Assembly: GCA_030512335.1 (NCBI GenBank)
Contig: JAULSU010000001.1
Location: forward strand, 8,308,001-8,372,000
Reading direction: 5' to 3'
DNA from: Immersiella caudata
Taxonomy: Eukaryota; Ascomycota; Sordariomycetes; Sordariales; Lasiosphaeriaceae
DNA length: 64,000 nt
Of this stretch, positions 41,409-53,136 are shown one piece after another; position 1 is the stretch's first letter; every line of letters starts with the position of its first letter. The notes under the pieces are model-generated. The model was not told the origin of the DNA. It did no database searches and saw only the letters and a list, made by a program, of their open reading frames with translations. Made by a program: the position numbers and the translations under genes.

Positions 41409-41885
41409 TCAAGTATGCCCAATCTTTGGATCTTCCTCATCAGAATTCTCGACCATGACAAATGAGTCCTCTTGCGATTCTTCTTGCGATTCTTCTTGCG
41501 ATTCTTCTTGCGATCCGGCGGCAGAATCTTCACGACCGCCCATGCGAGCCCCCAAACAACCCTGAGCTTTGTTGGTGGACTGGCTTTCTCGCTGTCGATG
41601 GGCGAGATCGGTGCGCTGTGGCGGACTGGCGGTGTCTCCGTCAACACTGCTGCTCGTGCGGGATCGTTCGTCGGGCTGAGAATAACGGTTCGATCGCTGA
41701 ACGCTCGTCCCGATCAGCTCCGAGAGGCTGGAAATGACTCGCTTGTCATCCTTTTGAGTGTTGAGTTGACGCTCAGCTTCGTCGACACTGGCTTGGGCAG
41801 CTTCGCATACGGCAAGGCAAGCGAGGATGGCACGTCTCTCCTCCATCAGACGCTGCGGTTCCGTTTCGTCAATTGGATTCGACAT
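41409..41885 (-). CDS. C-terminal part of a fungal N-terminal-domain (PigL_N / STAND-associated) type protein
   Basis: 158 codons on the minus strand starting MSNPIDETEPQRLMEERRAI. The stretch LMEERRAILACLAVCEAAQ resembles the conserved helix found after the Helo_like_N/PigL_N domain in many fungal proteins (L-x-EER-x-S-I-x-x-CLEIC-x-x-A). The rest is disordered, with a repeated QEES motif and an acidic ending (VENSDEEDPKIGHT). The upstream domain should lie in exons above 41885, but I could not find it, so this may be a fragment. Such domains often head allorecognition proteins. Confidence 0.4.
   Translation of the reverse strand: MSNPIDETEPQRLMEERRAILACLAVCEAAQASVDEAERQLNTQKDDKRVISSLSELIGTSVQRSNRYSQPDERSRTSSSVDGDTASPPQRTDLAHRQRESQSTNKAQGCLGARMGGREDSAAGSQEESQEESQEESQEDSFVMVENSDEEDPKIGHT
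41463..41515. repeat. 12-bp coding tandem repeat
   Basis: Four copies of GATTCTTCTTGC, in frame within the gene at 41409-41885 on the opposite strand, where they encode repeated Glu-Glu-Ser-Gln. Confidence 0.9.
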
Positions 41886-44800
41886 ATCGCATAGCCTACA
41901 ATGTAGGATGAGTCAATGTTGAAGATGGGCGGCAGCAGAGATACGTAAAACATATACAACTGGGTTAAATCACAAGCCATCAGGTTCGATGGACATCTGC
42001 ACCACCGATATTCTGGTGGCTAACCTCACAAAGATGAGAACATAGTCGTCTGACTACATTTCATGCACTAATGGCGATGTAGAAGCGACGGCGCGGAAGC
42101 TAATGAGTGAAGCGACCAGTCCGCAATGCTGCACTAGTTCACCGCTTCGCACCAGCTCATGTCTGATTGTTACCACGGGATTGAAAATGTGACTAACCGA
42201 GGTGTGAGTGGCAGGTCTAGAAATTTTCAGTGTTGTAGCAAAGTTCGCGAAGTGTCCTGTTCCCCCCTACGTTTATCTGCTCCGGATATCCCATCTCACT
42301 GGAGAATCTGCACATGCAACTTCACTAAGAAGGTGCGAAACAGACACCAGAGTAGTGCTACAGCTTAGAACGGCTCTGATCACATGCTGCGTTCAGTTAT
42401 TAGTATGTCATGCATACCTTTCTCGTGGATAAAACCAGCTGCAGCTAATTCCATAGCTTGAAGGTGAAGAAAAGAAACTTCAAACTGAGCAAGGTGAGAC
42501 ATCATATGAGCAGTTCACCATCCGCATTCACATCGCATCATCACTGTCAAACATGCTAAATCTGGATTCTGCAGCCTAATTTGCCATGTGACAAAGGTAA
42601 AACAGCCATATTCATGATAGCCATGTCCAACTAGCGTTTTCGGCGACATCCGCATTTCTCAACCCTTACTAGCCACACTAGCAACAGGAATTTCTCTATC
42701 AGAAAAAAAGGTCCGGGTTTGCAGCTGCAGCTTCATTGTCACCTGCCTTACATCTTGATTCTATCTGCGAGATAAAGCAGACATGCTGATGAGTCTCAAT
42801 TATCTATGCGGCTGAAAGCGCGGCCTGCACGCCCCTTAAGGAAATCACGGGTTCTCATGGCAGGACTTTCGCCAGATGACGGCTCCAGATTTATTCTGTT
42901 AGCGAAGCGGGATGATTAGGTCAGAGATACGGCAAGGGGTCTTTCTCAGCTGACATTTAAGCTTTCTTTCATCTCCGCGAGAACTGGCCACAAGAACAGG
43001 CAACAAGACTACCATATAACATGTTACGTTGAAATATCCGGCAGTTTTCCGCTGTTTTCAAAAGCCAGCTCAGCTGTTAATATGCCGCAGATGTCGGGCA
43101 GTGCTCCGCCTTCTCAAACTTGAAGCTTGTCTTGATCTGTTGATATCCAACCTGGCAACATTTTCCCGAGGAGCTATATGGCAAATTCAATCTCTGCCAG
43201 GAAAGCGATTCATACGGAATTCACAGTACCCACCAACTTTGCTCGAAATTCATCAACAGCCAAATGACGAAACCACTGCCCCGCCTAAAATAACCCTCAC
43301 CGCCGGATTCTCAGCAATTCACACACCGGCTGACCTACTCAAACGGTTTAATAACACCCAAAGCTCGAATAACTTGCTGCACTTGGGAGAAATTGCTTCC
43401 AGAGTCAACCCACACGGCTCCTATCAGAGCCTCGACCGTAGAAGCAAGGGTAGTGCGTGGTGCTTTCCCTTCTGACAAGGATTCTTAGTAACGCTCCCTT
43501 CAATTTGAAGTCGTTTTGCCAGAGCCTCGAGGTTCCTATTTGATCCCGCTTCACAGAGGATATTCGTACTCGTATCTGCCCCAATCAGCCCATATTCTCA
43601 CCTACATTCTATTGCTTACTTGTCCCAGCCCCTCGAGCGTATGAGCTAGTCACAACATCCAGGCGAATTAGGGCGTCGCCAATTAGCGCAAGGGGTTTGT
43701 TTCCTTCAACGTTACCTTCAACTTGTTTAGAAGAAATTAATGCGCCGGCTGCTAAAGTGGCTTCATCAAACAACGCGTGGCTAATGAAACGATACTGAAT
43801 GATATCTTAAAGTTCATCGTACGTAGCCATTATCACGGCTTTGCAATTATAAGTGTCGGAAGTTACAGATGCAGGGAGTGATAAGTACGCTGCGCCATTT
43901 TTGTTCTGTTTTAGTGGTGTAGTACCTTGAACCAAGTAATGTAATATATCGCAAATAGTTACGTACAAGTTCTCCATAATCTACGTCATTATATTATGGA
44001 CAAGGTACTAAAGCTAAGGTATTTATACGCCTTACCGCTAGGAGGGGCAGTGCACCGGCCAATCGCTCGGCCTAGAAACAACTCACAAAGCATGGAATAA
44101 CTACCAGACAAAACCAAGGTGGGAAGCAATAACCCGACATTGGGTCCTAACACCTCGGTCATGAAGAATCATAGATTTATGGTGCCTACACATCGGTACA
44201 AACTAATAAAGAGCACATTCTCCCACCATTCTTTTCGAAGATGAGGTTAGCCTACAACCCACCTCAGATACCGACAGCTTAAAAATAAAGCCTCTCGCCT
44301 ATATCTAGCCGCTCTCTTATCTGCAAACACTCAATCCACCTAACCCTCTAGCATTCCTCTCTCCAACCTAACATTAAAGTTTTCCAGCAAGATCTCCTTC
44401 AGTCCTGTGCAGCAAACTATTCTTTTATGTCTGAATCTCGTACAGAATGTCCCTCTAAGTAGAGAAGGGAAACTCAAGCGGCACGAGTTCTAAGCCGAAG
44501 CCAGTCTCCTACGATGAGTACGTCCCCCAACGCCTCTATATCAGACACCCCTCCAGCAGCCATGATCAGGAAGTCAGCCTAAAGTTAACCCCTTTACAAA
44601 TAAAGCAGGCTCGCCTCTTTTCGTTCCTCCTGCCGGCCTTCGATCGAGGGATGCTTCAGACGGCCCGGGTTGGGTCTCTACCTCTAACGCGGCTTTTCCA
44701 AGCTTCGACTTCTGCTATTCTTTCCCACAGTCCCACGATTTGACGTTCCCGCCCTGTCCCCGCCAGTATTCTTCATCCATAATCGAAAATAGACCGTAAG

Positions 44801-45165
44801 ATCAGAAACTTGAGATCTAGCCATGGCGAGCGCAACCAAAGAAACCGGTCCCGTGACAGCCATATTCAGGGAAGCCAGATCCTTTGACAGCCAAATGGCA
44901 ACGGAAGCCGAAGTCATGTCGTGCGGCTAGGGCTTCGGGGTTGACGAGACCAGTGGGAATGTTGTGAATAAACTTCAGCTCATCGGCTCCCTCCTCGCAC
45001 TGAAATTCGAAGCGAATCGGCCGTGTCCATGAGGGGAGCAGCAGAGTGCGCAGTTGTAGACAGCACAATAGTTGGAAAGAAGTCCACATAGAGTCTGTTG
45101 AATTTCGTGTCAGTTTTCCCAGTCGCCAGATTTTCCCCCACTTTCAACCCTTGTTGAAGATCAGC
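41886..45165. other. No gene recognised
   Basis: Near-normal composition to about 43500, including a plus-strand frame at 43029-43475 (KITLTAGFSAIHTPADLLKR) that I cannot identify. From 43600 to 44600 it is more AT-rich and fragmented. Minus-strand frames at 44684-45089 overlap plus-strand ones without motifs. Confidence 0.35.
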
Positions 45166-45169
45166 ATCG

Positions 45170-45416
45170 CGTGCGCCACCAGGGGACCCTGGGCCACAGT
45201 CGGATCCCAGGCCACACTGGGACCCCTGGGCCACATTGGGACCCCAAGCCACACTCGGATCCCAGGCCACACTGGGACCCCAGACCACACTAGGACCCCT
45301 GGGCCACACTAGGACCCCTGGGCCACACTGGGACCCCAGGGCCACAGTCGGATCCCAGGCCACACTGGGACCCCTGGGCCACACTGGGACCCCAAGCCAC
45401 ACTCGGATCTCTGGCC
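45170..45416. repeat. GGCCACACTGGGACCCC minisatellite
   Basis: About 13 copies of an ~18-bp unit, GGCCACACTGGGACCCCT/A, alternating with a variant containing CGGATCCCA, so a higher-order 36-bp pattern is visible in part. Confidence 0.9.
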
Positions 45417-45480
45417 AACAGACAATACGGAGGCAACCCTTACGCGCGAAGGAAAATAGATGCTGTTCATACACTTGTAA

Positions 45481-46651
45481 CTAATTCAAAGGAGCAAAAG
45501 ACTCTCTCATTAGTGCAGCCACAAACTGAGGAATATTGCATGCAGTGTCCAATGCTGCGGTTTCTGCTGCTTTTGTGAGACGAGTACAGATACCCAAAAG
45601 CTTCTCAGGACATGTCTCCAGGATTCGAGCCGCTACCAACTTCAAGGTTGCTCCGTCCGTTTTTCTGAAGTCGTTGCTCTGAGATAATTAGCTCCGAGAG
45701 GAGTTTTGTGAAGCGTAAGGGCTCATACAACCAAATCGTTGCAAGAGAGCAGAGACAGTCTTGTACACGCAAGAGCGTCCTGAATCCAGCCACTATCAAA
45801 TGAACGCTTTGACCTGATGATTGACTCTGCATACTCAACGAGATCATTGCAGATATGAACGACTTGAGCAGGACAATCTGCCAGGATTCTGGTAGCTAAC
45901 CACTTCAAGGTTTCATGTCTTTTTTCCTGTAGTCATTTCTTTAAGACAGTTAACAGTGAGAATCGTCGGGGAAGGGAGAGGACATACACTACAGCGTCAA
46001 GGCTGTCTGAATAGGTTAGGAGCAAGAGTGGTGACGGACCCGCAAATTCCTCCCACCGTCTAGCGAATCGTTTGTATTCGTGCAACTGACTTCTTGAAGG
46101 CCCTGGGTAGAGCGACACTCGTGTCGATGCGCCCATGTTTTCGGTGCGTCAATCCGTTTTGTCTTTCAAATTTTACGATACTCTCAACGAAACGACAAAG
46201 TCGTATCAGTTCAACCTGAGCAAGCCATGACAGGCGCGAGCCGTCTTTGTACGCGATTGCGCTGTGCACCGCCTTAAACGCAGCAATGATACGTGGATCC
46301 GAACTGCAAATGTCGCTTGGTAACGTAGTCCTGACCCGCAATGCTAGCCAATTTTCCAAGACCTTTTCGTAGTTGTCGGCAAAGGTGTCGATAATATCAT
46401 GTCTAACGAGGTTGCGCGAAAGTAAAACCAATTGTTTGATCTTGTGTTTGGGAAAAGGGCACGAGCTTCCGGGCCTCGTTGCAGCTTTGGCACAGAGCTC
46501 CAGGCTCGAAATCACCCTCCCAGGGCTCCTGGCCAATAGGGTCAAAGCCGGCATTGTCTTCACTCGCCTGAGGACCAAATACCGCCCCTACACTCTGTAG
46601 AGTCAAGTTGCCAGAGCCGGTACCGAATAGCTGGTGTTCTACCCAAACCAT
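45481..46651 (-). pseudogene. Unnamed local gene family, member A (frameshifted, with a duplicated last exon)
   Basis: The minus strand opens at MVWVEHQLFGTGSGN (46651), shifts frame, and continues HDIIDTFADNYEKVLENWL, CSSDPRIIAAFKAVHSAI and, after another shift near 46136, FAGPSPLLLLTYSDSLDAVV. Two similar ~60-residue exons follow. One starts after an acceptor at 45926 (LKWLATRILADCPAQVVHIC) and one after an acceptor at 45663 (TLKLVAARILETCPEKLLGI); the second ends at TAG 45481. Members B (59621) and C (62439) share the YEK-x-L-x-NW ... SSDPR and LLLL-x-T-[YF]-x-D patterns. I do not recognise the family. The frameshifts suggest a pseudogene, though an unseen intron might explain one of them. 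Confidence 0.55.
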
Positions 46652-47099
46652 GTCATCAATAAGGAGTTATTGAAGCGTTGTCGAATAAATAGGAGACGGG
46701 AGCAGCTGGGCACATATGCGACATTATATCGCTGGGTTGCTGCCTATTTGTCAAATTACCTGTCAACCGGAATCCAAATATTATCCCTGCGCGTCTGGAA
46801 CAAAATGCTGTCAGGCTGGTGTCGGATGTTTTCGGTCTTGTTGCGCACTAGCATCGATCTCTTCCCTTAGGTGTGTTCAAGGGCAGGTTTTTGTCACAAG
46901 CTGGACGTTGCGAGAAAAAAAAAAAAGAAGAAAAATGCCTTGCAGCGTTGTTTGCGAGGCACTCAAAGGACACCATCCCCCGGTTAGCTTATATACGACA
47001 CCCAACCCCAGGTTCTCTTCTGTTGGCTCGTTCGAACCGCATTAACAGGAACCCTTCCAAACGACAATAGATGCAATAAAGACACCTCTTAAGACAACT
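46652..47099. other. No gene recognised
   Basis: Upstream of family member A. It includes a short A-rich run near 46913-46935. Short plus-strand frames show Cys-rich motifs (CASGTKCCQAGVGCFRSCC) with no assignable family. Confidence 0.3.
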
Positions 47100-47440
47100 G
47101 GCGGCAGTCAAATTACAGCGGAATTTCGGTCCAAGTCGGTAGATACGGCAAGCCAGCCATTACCCAAGGTAATAAAGAAACGGGACAGAAGTGGCGCGAA
47201 TTTCCGGAAGAGATGGCAAACCCTGGTCAAAACCGGATTAAGCTGCATCAGGACTACGGCGCCAGGCTTTATTTCTCGATCTCGATACCAAGGACACGAA
47301 AAGACTTTATCTTTCGATCGGGCAAGGAGGTTTCGCCAGTATTGCCAAGCGACTTTGTAACAGCCTTTCCCTTCATGACGGTATAGGTGCTGACGATGAA
47401 AGGAAATGCTCTATCCCCCACCAGTCGTAATCACGGGGAC
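47100..47440 (+). pseudogene. MADS-box-like fragment, frameshifted copy
   Basis: The plus strand reads SQPLPKVIKKRDRSGANFRK then RWQTLVKTG, shifts frame, and continues LHQDYGARLYFSI and RKDFIFRSGKEVSPVLPSDF. The order Arg-rich, KRW-x-TL-x-KTG-x-EL ... YGAR-x-Y resembles the N-terminal half of fungal MADS-box-like (SRF-type) proteins. A second copy lies inverted at 56640-57048, with similarity extending beyond the frame into GACGATGAAAGGAAATGC. The frameshift at about 47247 and lack of a start make it a pseudogene. Confidence 0.4.
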
Positions 47441-48990
47441 TGAGGGCGTTGCGACAAGGAAGAGAGGCGGTCGACTTCTGAAGGAGTCTCCCATTTCCGC
47501 ATAGGGGAGCTAGGCGTGGAAGTGGTGTAGGTGTCAGCGGAAGTGGCTGGAGCTGAGTAAAATGATTGGCAACTGATGTTTTGTTTCTTCATACCAGAGA
47601 GGACCAGCAATGCGCTCCTTCACTTCCCTTCGTCTTGTTGGACCTTATTGATGCGATACGATGCCAGGAGGCATTGTATTGGGGCGTTCGCCGCGTCTCG
47701 GAGGGGGTCCACAATTCATCGCCAGTCGCAGCTGCATGCTCAGCGTCAGCCATCATGAGGCGAATTCCCCACGTGGCAAAGAGTCGGTACATGCAGCCAT
47801 TCATGCCAATGATATCGCGTATGCAAAAGTCACAAAATGACCAGTGAATGCGTGGAGCACTCTCCGCAAAGCCTAACGTGCGGGGTACGAAACCCCTCAA
47901 GGTTGCACTTCGAAACGTGCGAAGTCCGGTATTCTGCTCTGCTTCGCTCTCGGTAAATCGCACCTTGCAAACTTAGCCAGACAGTAAAGCTTTACCCTCA
48001 TCCGGGTCTTTGGGCGAAACCAATGGTGAGCGATGGATCAATTACGGCCAAGGGTCCTCTGTTGACGGATAAAATAGACTGGACGCGATGTGCACCGCTG
48101 CTCTGTACCACTGCCCCTCCTGCTGCAGCGACCATAGCGGCGTGTACAACCACCGCTGCCTTGTCCTGTACGAACCGACACCCGGCCAGCAACAAAATCC
48201 GGCCGCGACCAAATCTAGTCCGCCCGCGATTCAGCCCGCAGCCCACAACGCCCTCACTCGCAACGTCGGCCAGTGAATACGCATCCTCAAGTCCAATACA
48301 GGCACAGCTACGACTACGTCTCGCATCGCGCCCAATCCCGCACCACCAACTACGGCACAGCCCAACTTGTCCTCAAGTCTCAGTCTCTCAAGTACACGGT
48401 TTGGGCGGGAAGAGGTCGCCAGCCAGTGCCAGCGCCACCCGATGAAACCTGGGATGACGAGTTTCGGCAGTTCGCGATGAACGGCATGGGGTGGGTGCCC
48501 AATCGCTGCCGGTCCGGCATGCTCCCGTCCCGGTCCGGTCATCGGCGCCGCTGACGCGACGGTGGACTGGGAGACAGAGTTCGCACACGACGTGTTTTGA
48601 GATAGGGTCTCTGACGCAGCTATTCTCCGCAGGAATGGCGGAAACATCCACCATCCACGCCCCCCAAACATGTTGTGGAAGGCCTCCATGCAGATCGAGC
48701 GCCAATAGCAGCGCTCATCAGGCGTCACTTAATGTATCATTGGTCGCGTTGGGAGCAGGTTCCCGCAAATCTGCCTAACCACGCACAACAGATTTTCTGT
48801 CATCCGGGCGGGTGCATTAGGTTTCGGGCTTCATGACTGCCGGTCTTTCTGTCCGCAGAGCGCTTCAGACCGGCCGATAAGGTGAGTCATGGCGCCACCA
48901 CTCCACCGCCATGGGCATCCAGGATCCATTGTTAACCAGGTCGCAGCACGATCGCCCTGATCAACGCAAACTTGAAATTTCAACGGCAGG
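47441..48990. other. No confident gene; GC-rich competing frames
   Basis: Between 47998 and 48780 long overlapping frames exist on both strands, which is common in GC-rich non-coding or exonic DNA, and I cannot choose between them. 48900-48990 is the leader of the RdRP gene. Confidence 0.35.
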
Positions 48991-51900
48991 ATGGAGGTCT
49001 ACCTCCAGGGCCTTCCATCAGGCTTCACCGACACGAGCCTCCGAACTCAACTCCAACCATTCCTGGAAAAGCTTTCTATCACCGCCTACAGCTGTTCTCT
49101 GCGCAGGAAAAAGACATCGGGCACCATCACCTTTCTTCACAAAAGCGACGGCAAGAAATTCCTCAAGCGCCATGGAGCCCCTCAGTCCTCCCAAAAAAAG
49201 ACTCAGACTAAGGACGACAAAACGAGCGGTATCGCCGCCACGACTCTGGAAATCCTAATCCTTATGGGCACACCCATTAACTGCAGACAACACAACAGGA
49301 AACCAAGCGAGATCACACTTCAGACCATCCAGTCGGAGATGGATAAGGGGAAAGAGGAGCGGAAGCCTGAGATGGCCCGAGCGTCCAAGCCTCGGCGGAT
49401 CCCCAAGGCTCTTTCGGCCCTGGAACTGGGTTGCGGATACATCGCGTTTCCTGAGGCTAAAGGATTCACGTTCGTCGCGGAATGGACGCACCGGCACCAG
49501 TTCACAGCGAAGTTCACCAAGCGGAACCTCACACTGCATGTTCAGCTGCAAACTCAGCCAGTTACGGCTGTGGAAGTCCGTATCCCTCTCCAAACCGTCC
49601 ATGAGTTGGTCTGGCACGAGAAAGGAAGAGTCGCCCTCGTGTTAACGGAGCCGCCTATCTTGCTTCGGGCCCTTGATAAAAACCATTCCACTGAGGTGTT
49701 TGGAAGACCACCCCAAAGACGAGAAGGCTGGCAGAAGCTCCGGCTTACCGGAATTGACGATGCCCATTGCGAGGTTTCTGGTTGGTGTCTGGTTTACTAC
49801 CTTTCGATCCCCGAAATAACCGTCGGACAGCACGGCAAGAGTACCTTTCTCTCTGAGATCAAAAGCGTCCGGGAAGAGGGAATCCTCCAACACATCACAC
49901 AATCCGAGATCGAGTACAAATTCGTTGGCCCAGGAGACAGGCTGTTTGTGGACTCTGTGAGAGCACTGGAAACTGAGCTCCAGGAGATCGATCGACAACG
50001 CTTGCTCCCGTTCACCATCCTCTTTCTCCTCAAAGGCTTGATATCCAACCACCATGTTCATCCGGTCATTGTCAGTCAGCTCGCGAAATATCTCGTTTCC
50101 GACTTCAGTGCGGCGAAGAAAGCTGGACGGCCACCACCAGTCTCTACCGACGCTCTCAGGAAGCTCTACCAGACAATTGAGCGTCCGTCTCCGCACAGCG
50201 ACCCTTCCCAGTTCACTGCCTCGACCATCATGACGCGTCTTCGCGAAATAGAAGCTTCTATACTCGCAAATTCGACCATTCGGTCGAGTCTTTCGGCCCC
50301 GCAGTCTTTTATTCCAGTTTTCCGTGCAGCGGTTACTCCGACACGGATCACCCTCCACGGACCCGAAATGGAGCCACAAAACCGAGTCCTCAGAAGATAT
50401 GCACCGCACACGGAATTCTTCATGCGCGTACAGTTCTGTGACGAGTCCGGCTCCGATCTTGGCTTCGACTCGAACGTTTCCCTCGATGCGATATATGCCC
50501 GCTTCAAGGACATACTAAGCAACGGAATTGGAGTTGCAGGCCGACGCTACGCTTTCCTGGGCTTCAGCCACTCCTCTCTCCGCTCTCATTCTCTTTGGCT
50601 TTCGGCGCCGTTCATTTACGAGTCGAAGCCTGGGGTTCGTGGGTTGCACTTTGCTCAAAGAATTGTCCGTGACCTAGGCGACTTCGACAATATCCGGTCG
50701 CCAGCACGACGAGCAGCACGAGTCGGCCAGGCATTCTCTGAGACGCCTTATGCTATACCCTTGGATGATCATAACATCAGGGTAGTGAAGATACGCGATA
50801 TAAAACGCAACGGCAGAGTCTTCAGTGATGGAGTGGGCAGGATCTCCCGAGCGGCGGCCGAGGAGGTCTACAGCGCTCTTCCAACCGACAAACAAAATGC
50901 GACGGTATTCCAGGTGCGCTGGGCAGGCGCAAAGGGCATGCTTTCCTTGGATACACGACTGGGGGGGCGGGTGATGCATATCAGAGACAGTATGCTCAAA
51001 TTCGAGAGCCCGGATAACCAAGCGCTGGAAATATGTGATCTAGCCAGCAGACCAATCAGGATGTTCCTGAATCGGTCTGTGGTAAAGATTCTAGAGGACC
51101 TGGGCACCCCGGAGCGCTGGTTTGTCAGCCTTCTGGCAAAGGAGTTGAAGAGGCTGAGGTTGGTGACGAGAAAAGTTCCCAATACCGCCGCCTTCTTGGA
51201 AAATAAGGGCATCGGAGATGCTGTCAAGCTTGGTAGCCTTCTCCGACATTTGTGGCGGTTGGGCTTCGACTACAGAGAGGATCACTTCCTACGGAGCGCG
51301 GTTGAGGCTGTTGTCTTACGGGAGCTGAGGTCGCTGAAGCGCAAGACGAGAATACCGGTGCCGATGGGAATCACCTTGTTTGGAGTGATGGATGAAACGG
51401 GGTTTCTGAAGGAGGGAGAGGTGTATGTCACATACACTCCGATGAGAGGCAAACACTCCAAACCTCCGGGTGCTGTGCCAGTTCTTGTCACCCGATCCCC
51501 TGCGTTGCACCCAGGAGACATTCAACTGGCGCGGAACACCATCCCTCCTACCGACAACCCACTCCGAGTACATCGAAACTGCATATTCTTCAGTCAGTTT
51601 GGGAAGCGGGATTTGCCAAGTCAGCTCTCGGGCGGTGATTTAGATGGGGACCTGTTCAACATCATTTGGGACCCAGAGGTTGTTCATTCTGTGAGCACAT
51701 ATCCACCAGCCGACTATCCTCACGTCGATCCCTTGGTGGTCGACGAGGAAATTACCTTGAAGCACATAGCAGACTTCTTCATCGACTTCATGAAGAACGA
51801 CAACGTTGGGGTCATCGCAAATCGGGACTTGATACTGGCCGACCAGAATGAATATGGGACGAAGCATCCCGCTTGTTTGAAGTTGGCCGAGCTGGCGTCA

Positions 51901-52809
51901 AGTGCTGTGGACTTTTCTAAAACGGGTAAACCCGTGGACCCGAGGCAGATTCCCAAGGCTGAAAGGGCAAGGCCTGACTTGTAAGTAGTTACCTTCTATT
52001 TTTGGGTTGAAGTTGGGCTGACGTTCGTGTTTAGCATGGCGCCTGGTCCGTGGGTCAAGATTCATAACCGATCCAAGATTGAGCTAGAAGAACATTTTGT
52101 GGAGGAAGAAGACCCCGAAGACGTTGAGGGACCGCAGTACACGTACTACAGATCGGAAAAGGTGCTTGGAAAGCTGTACCGTGCTGTGGACGAACGCAAG
52201 ATCTGGGACAAGAACGATTGGAATGCCCGAGGAAAAGATGATAGCTTCTGGGTTAAACTTGCCGCTGACTTACAGTCCGCAGCATGTCATGCCGGGATCG
52301 AATACCTCGACTGGCCCAGCAAGCGGGACGAAGCAGAGCGTCTTCGTCTCACGTATATTCCCTCCTCTCATCCTTTGTATCTAGGTAACTAACAAGCCCC
52401 CAGCTACGAAGAAGCCGTCTCAGAATCTATGTTCCGCTGGTACGACCATCCAACCCGTCCACTGTCAGAACTCGAGGTATTTCTCGGCTTCATCCATCAC
52501 AAGACGGGCGCCCGATCCTACCGCCGGAGAGACAGCACTGTCAAGTTGAAAGATGAATTCGAAAGACTAGCAACGACCATCACACGCCAACTACGCAGTG
52601 CATCAAGAGAGAATCCTAACCCGCAGGGTCGAGACGAAACATTGGCGTTGTGTCTTGCTGCTGTGCATGTTGGGTGTGATGCCAACTTCAAGAGGGGGCA
52701 GGGGTGGAGGTCTAAGGAGACAGCGGGGATGCAGAGCTTTAGGATTTTGGCGGCTTCGGCATTCTTGAGGGAGTTGGGTGGTGTTAAGGGGGCGATGCAG
52801 GCATCGTAG
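48991..52809 (+). CDS. RNA-dependent RNA polymerase (SAD-1 / RRP-3 type)
   Basis: Three exons, 48991-51980, 52035-52352 and 52404-52809, give 1237 residues. Intron 1 is GTAAGT...TTAG and intron 2 GTATAT...CAG with branch ACTAAC; both are in phase. The N-terminus (MEVYLQGLPSGFTDTSLRTQ...GTITFLHKSDGKKFLKRHG) is the RRM-like domain of eukaryotic RdRPs. The RdRP core includes FDNIRSPARRAARVGQAFS, VFSDGVGRIS (~610), RWAGAKGMLSLD, and the catalytic loop SGGDLDGDLFNI with Asp883, Asp885 and Asp887. The DLDGD form and the RRM fit the SAD-1/RRP-3/plant-RDR branch rather than QDE-1. It makes double-stranded RNA from aberrant transcripts for Dicer and Argonaute, in fungi in quelling or meiotic silencing. 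An in-frame Gly/Arg-rich stretch follows the TAG stop. Confidence 0.95.
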
Positions 52810-53136
52810 GGTGGGAGGTTTGTTGGGACTAGGAGCGGTGGTCAGAGGAATGTCGTGGGAGTCCGTGATGGTGCCAGCGCTCGGAATCAAGGTCAGGGTC
52901 AGGGTCAGGGAGTTGTGGGAAGTCGCGGGAGAAGTCCACGGACTGTTGGGAAATCACAGAGTAGTGGGGGCGGTGCTAGGATTCGCAGCGGTGGTCTCGG
53001 GCCCGGAGTTCCCAGTAGTGTAAGCCAGGCGCGGGGACGAGTTCAGGGTGTTGTTAGAGTCGACGACGGTTCCAGCCAAGGATCAGGGGCTGTTAGAGTT
53101 CGTGGTGGTAATCAAGGCCACAGGTGGGCACGTTAA
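52810..53136 (+). other. In-frame Gly/Arg-rich extension beyond the RdRP stop
   Basis: Directly after TAG 52807-52809 the same frame stays open for 108 codons to TAA 53134-53136. It encodes a Gly/Arg/Gln/Ser-rich stretch (GGRFVGTRSGGQRNVVG, NQGQGQGQGVVGSRGRS, VRGGNQGHRWAR), like an RGG RNA-binding tail. It may be a former C-terminus cut off by a CAG-to-TAG change, a readthrough product, or chance. Confidence 0.5.
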
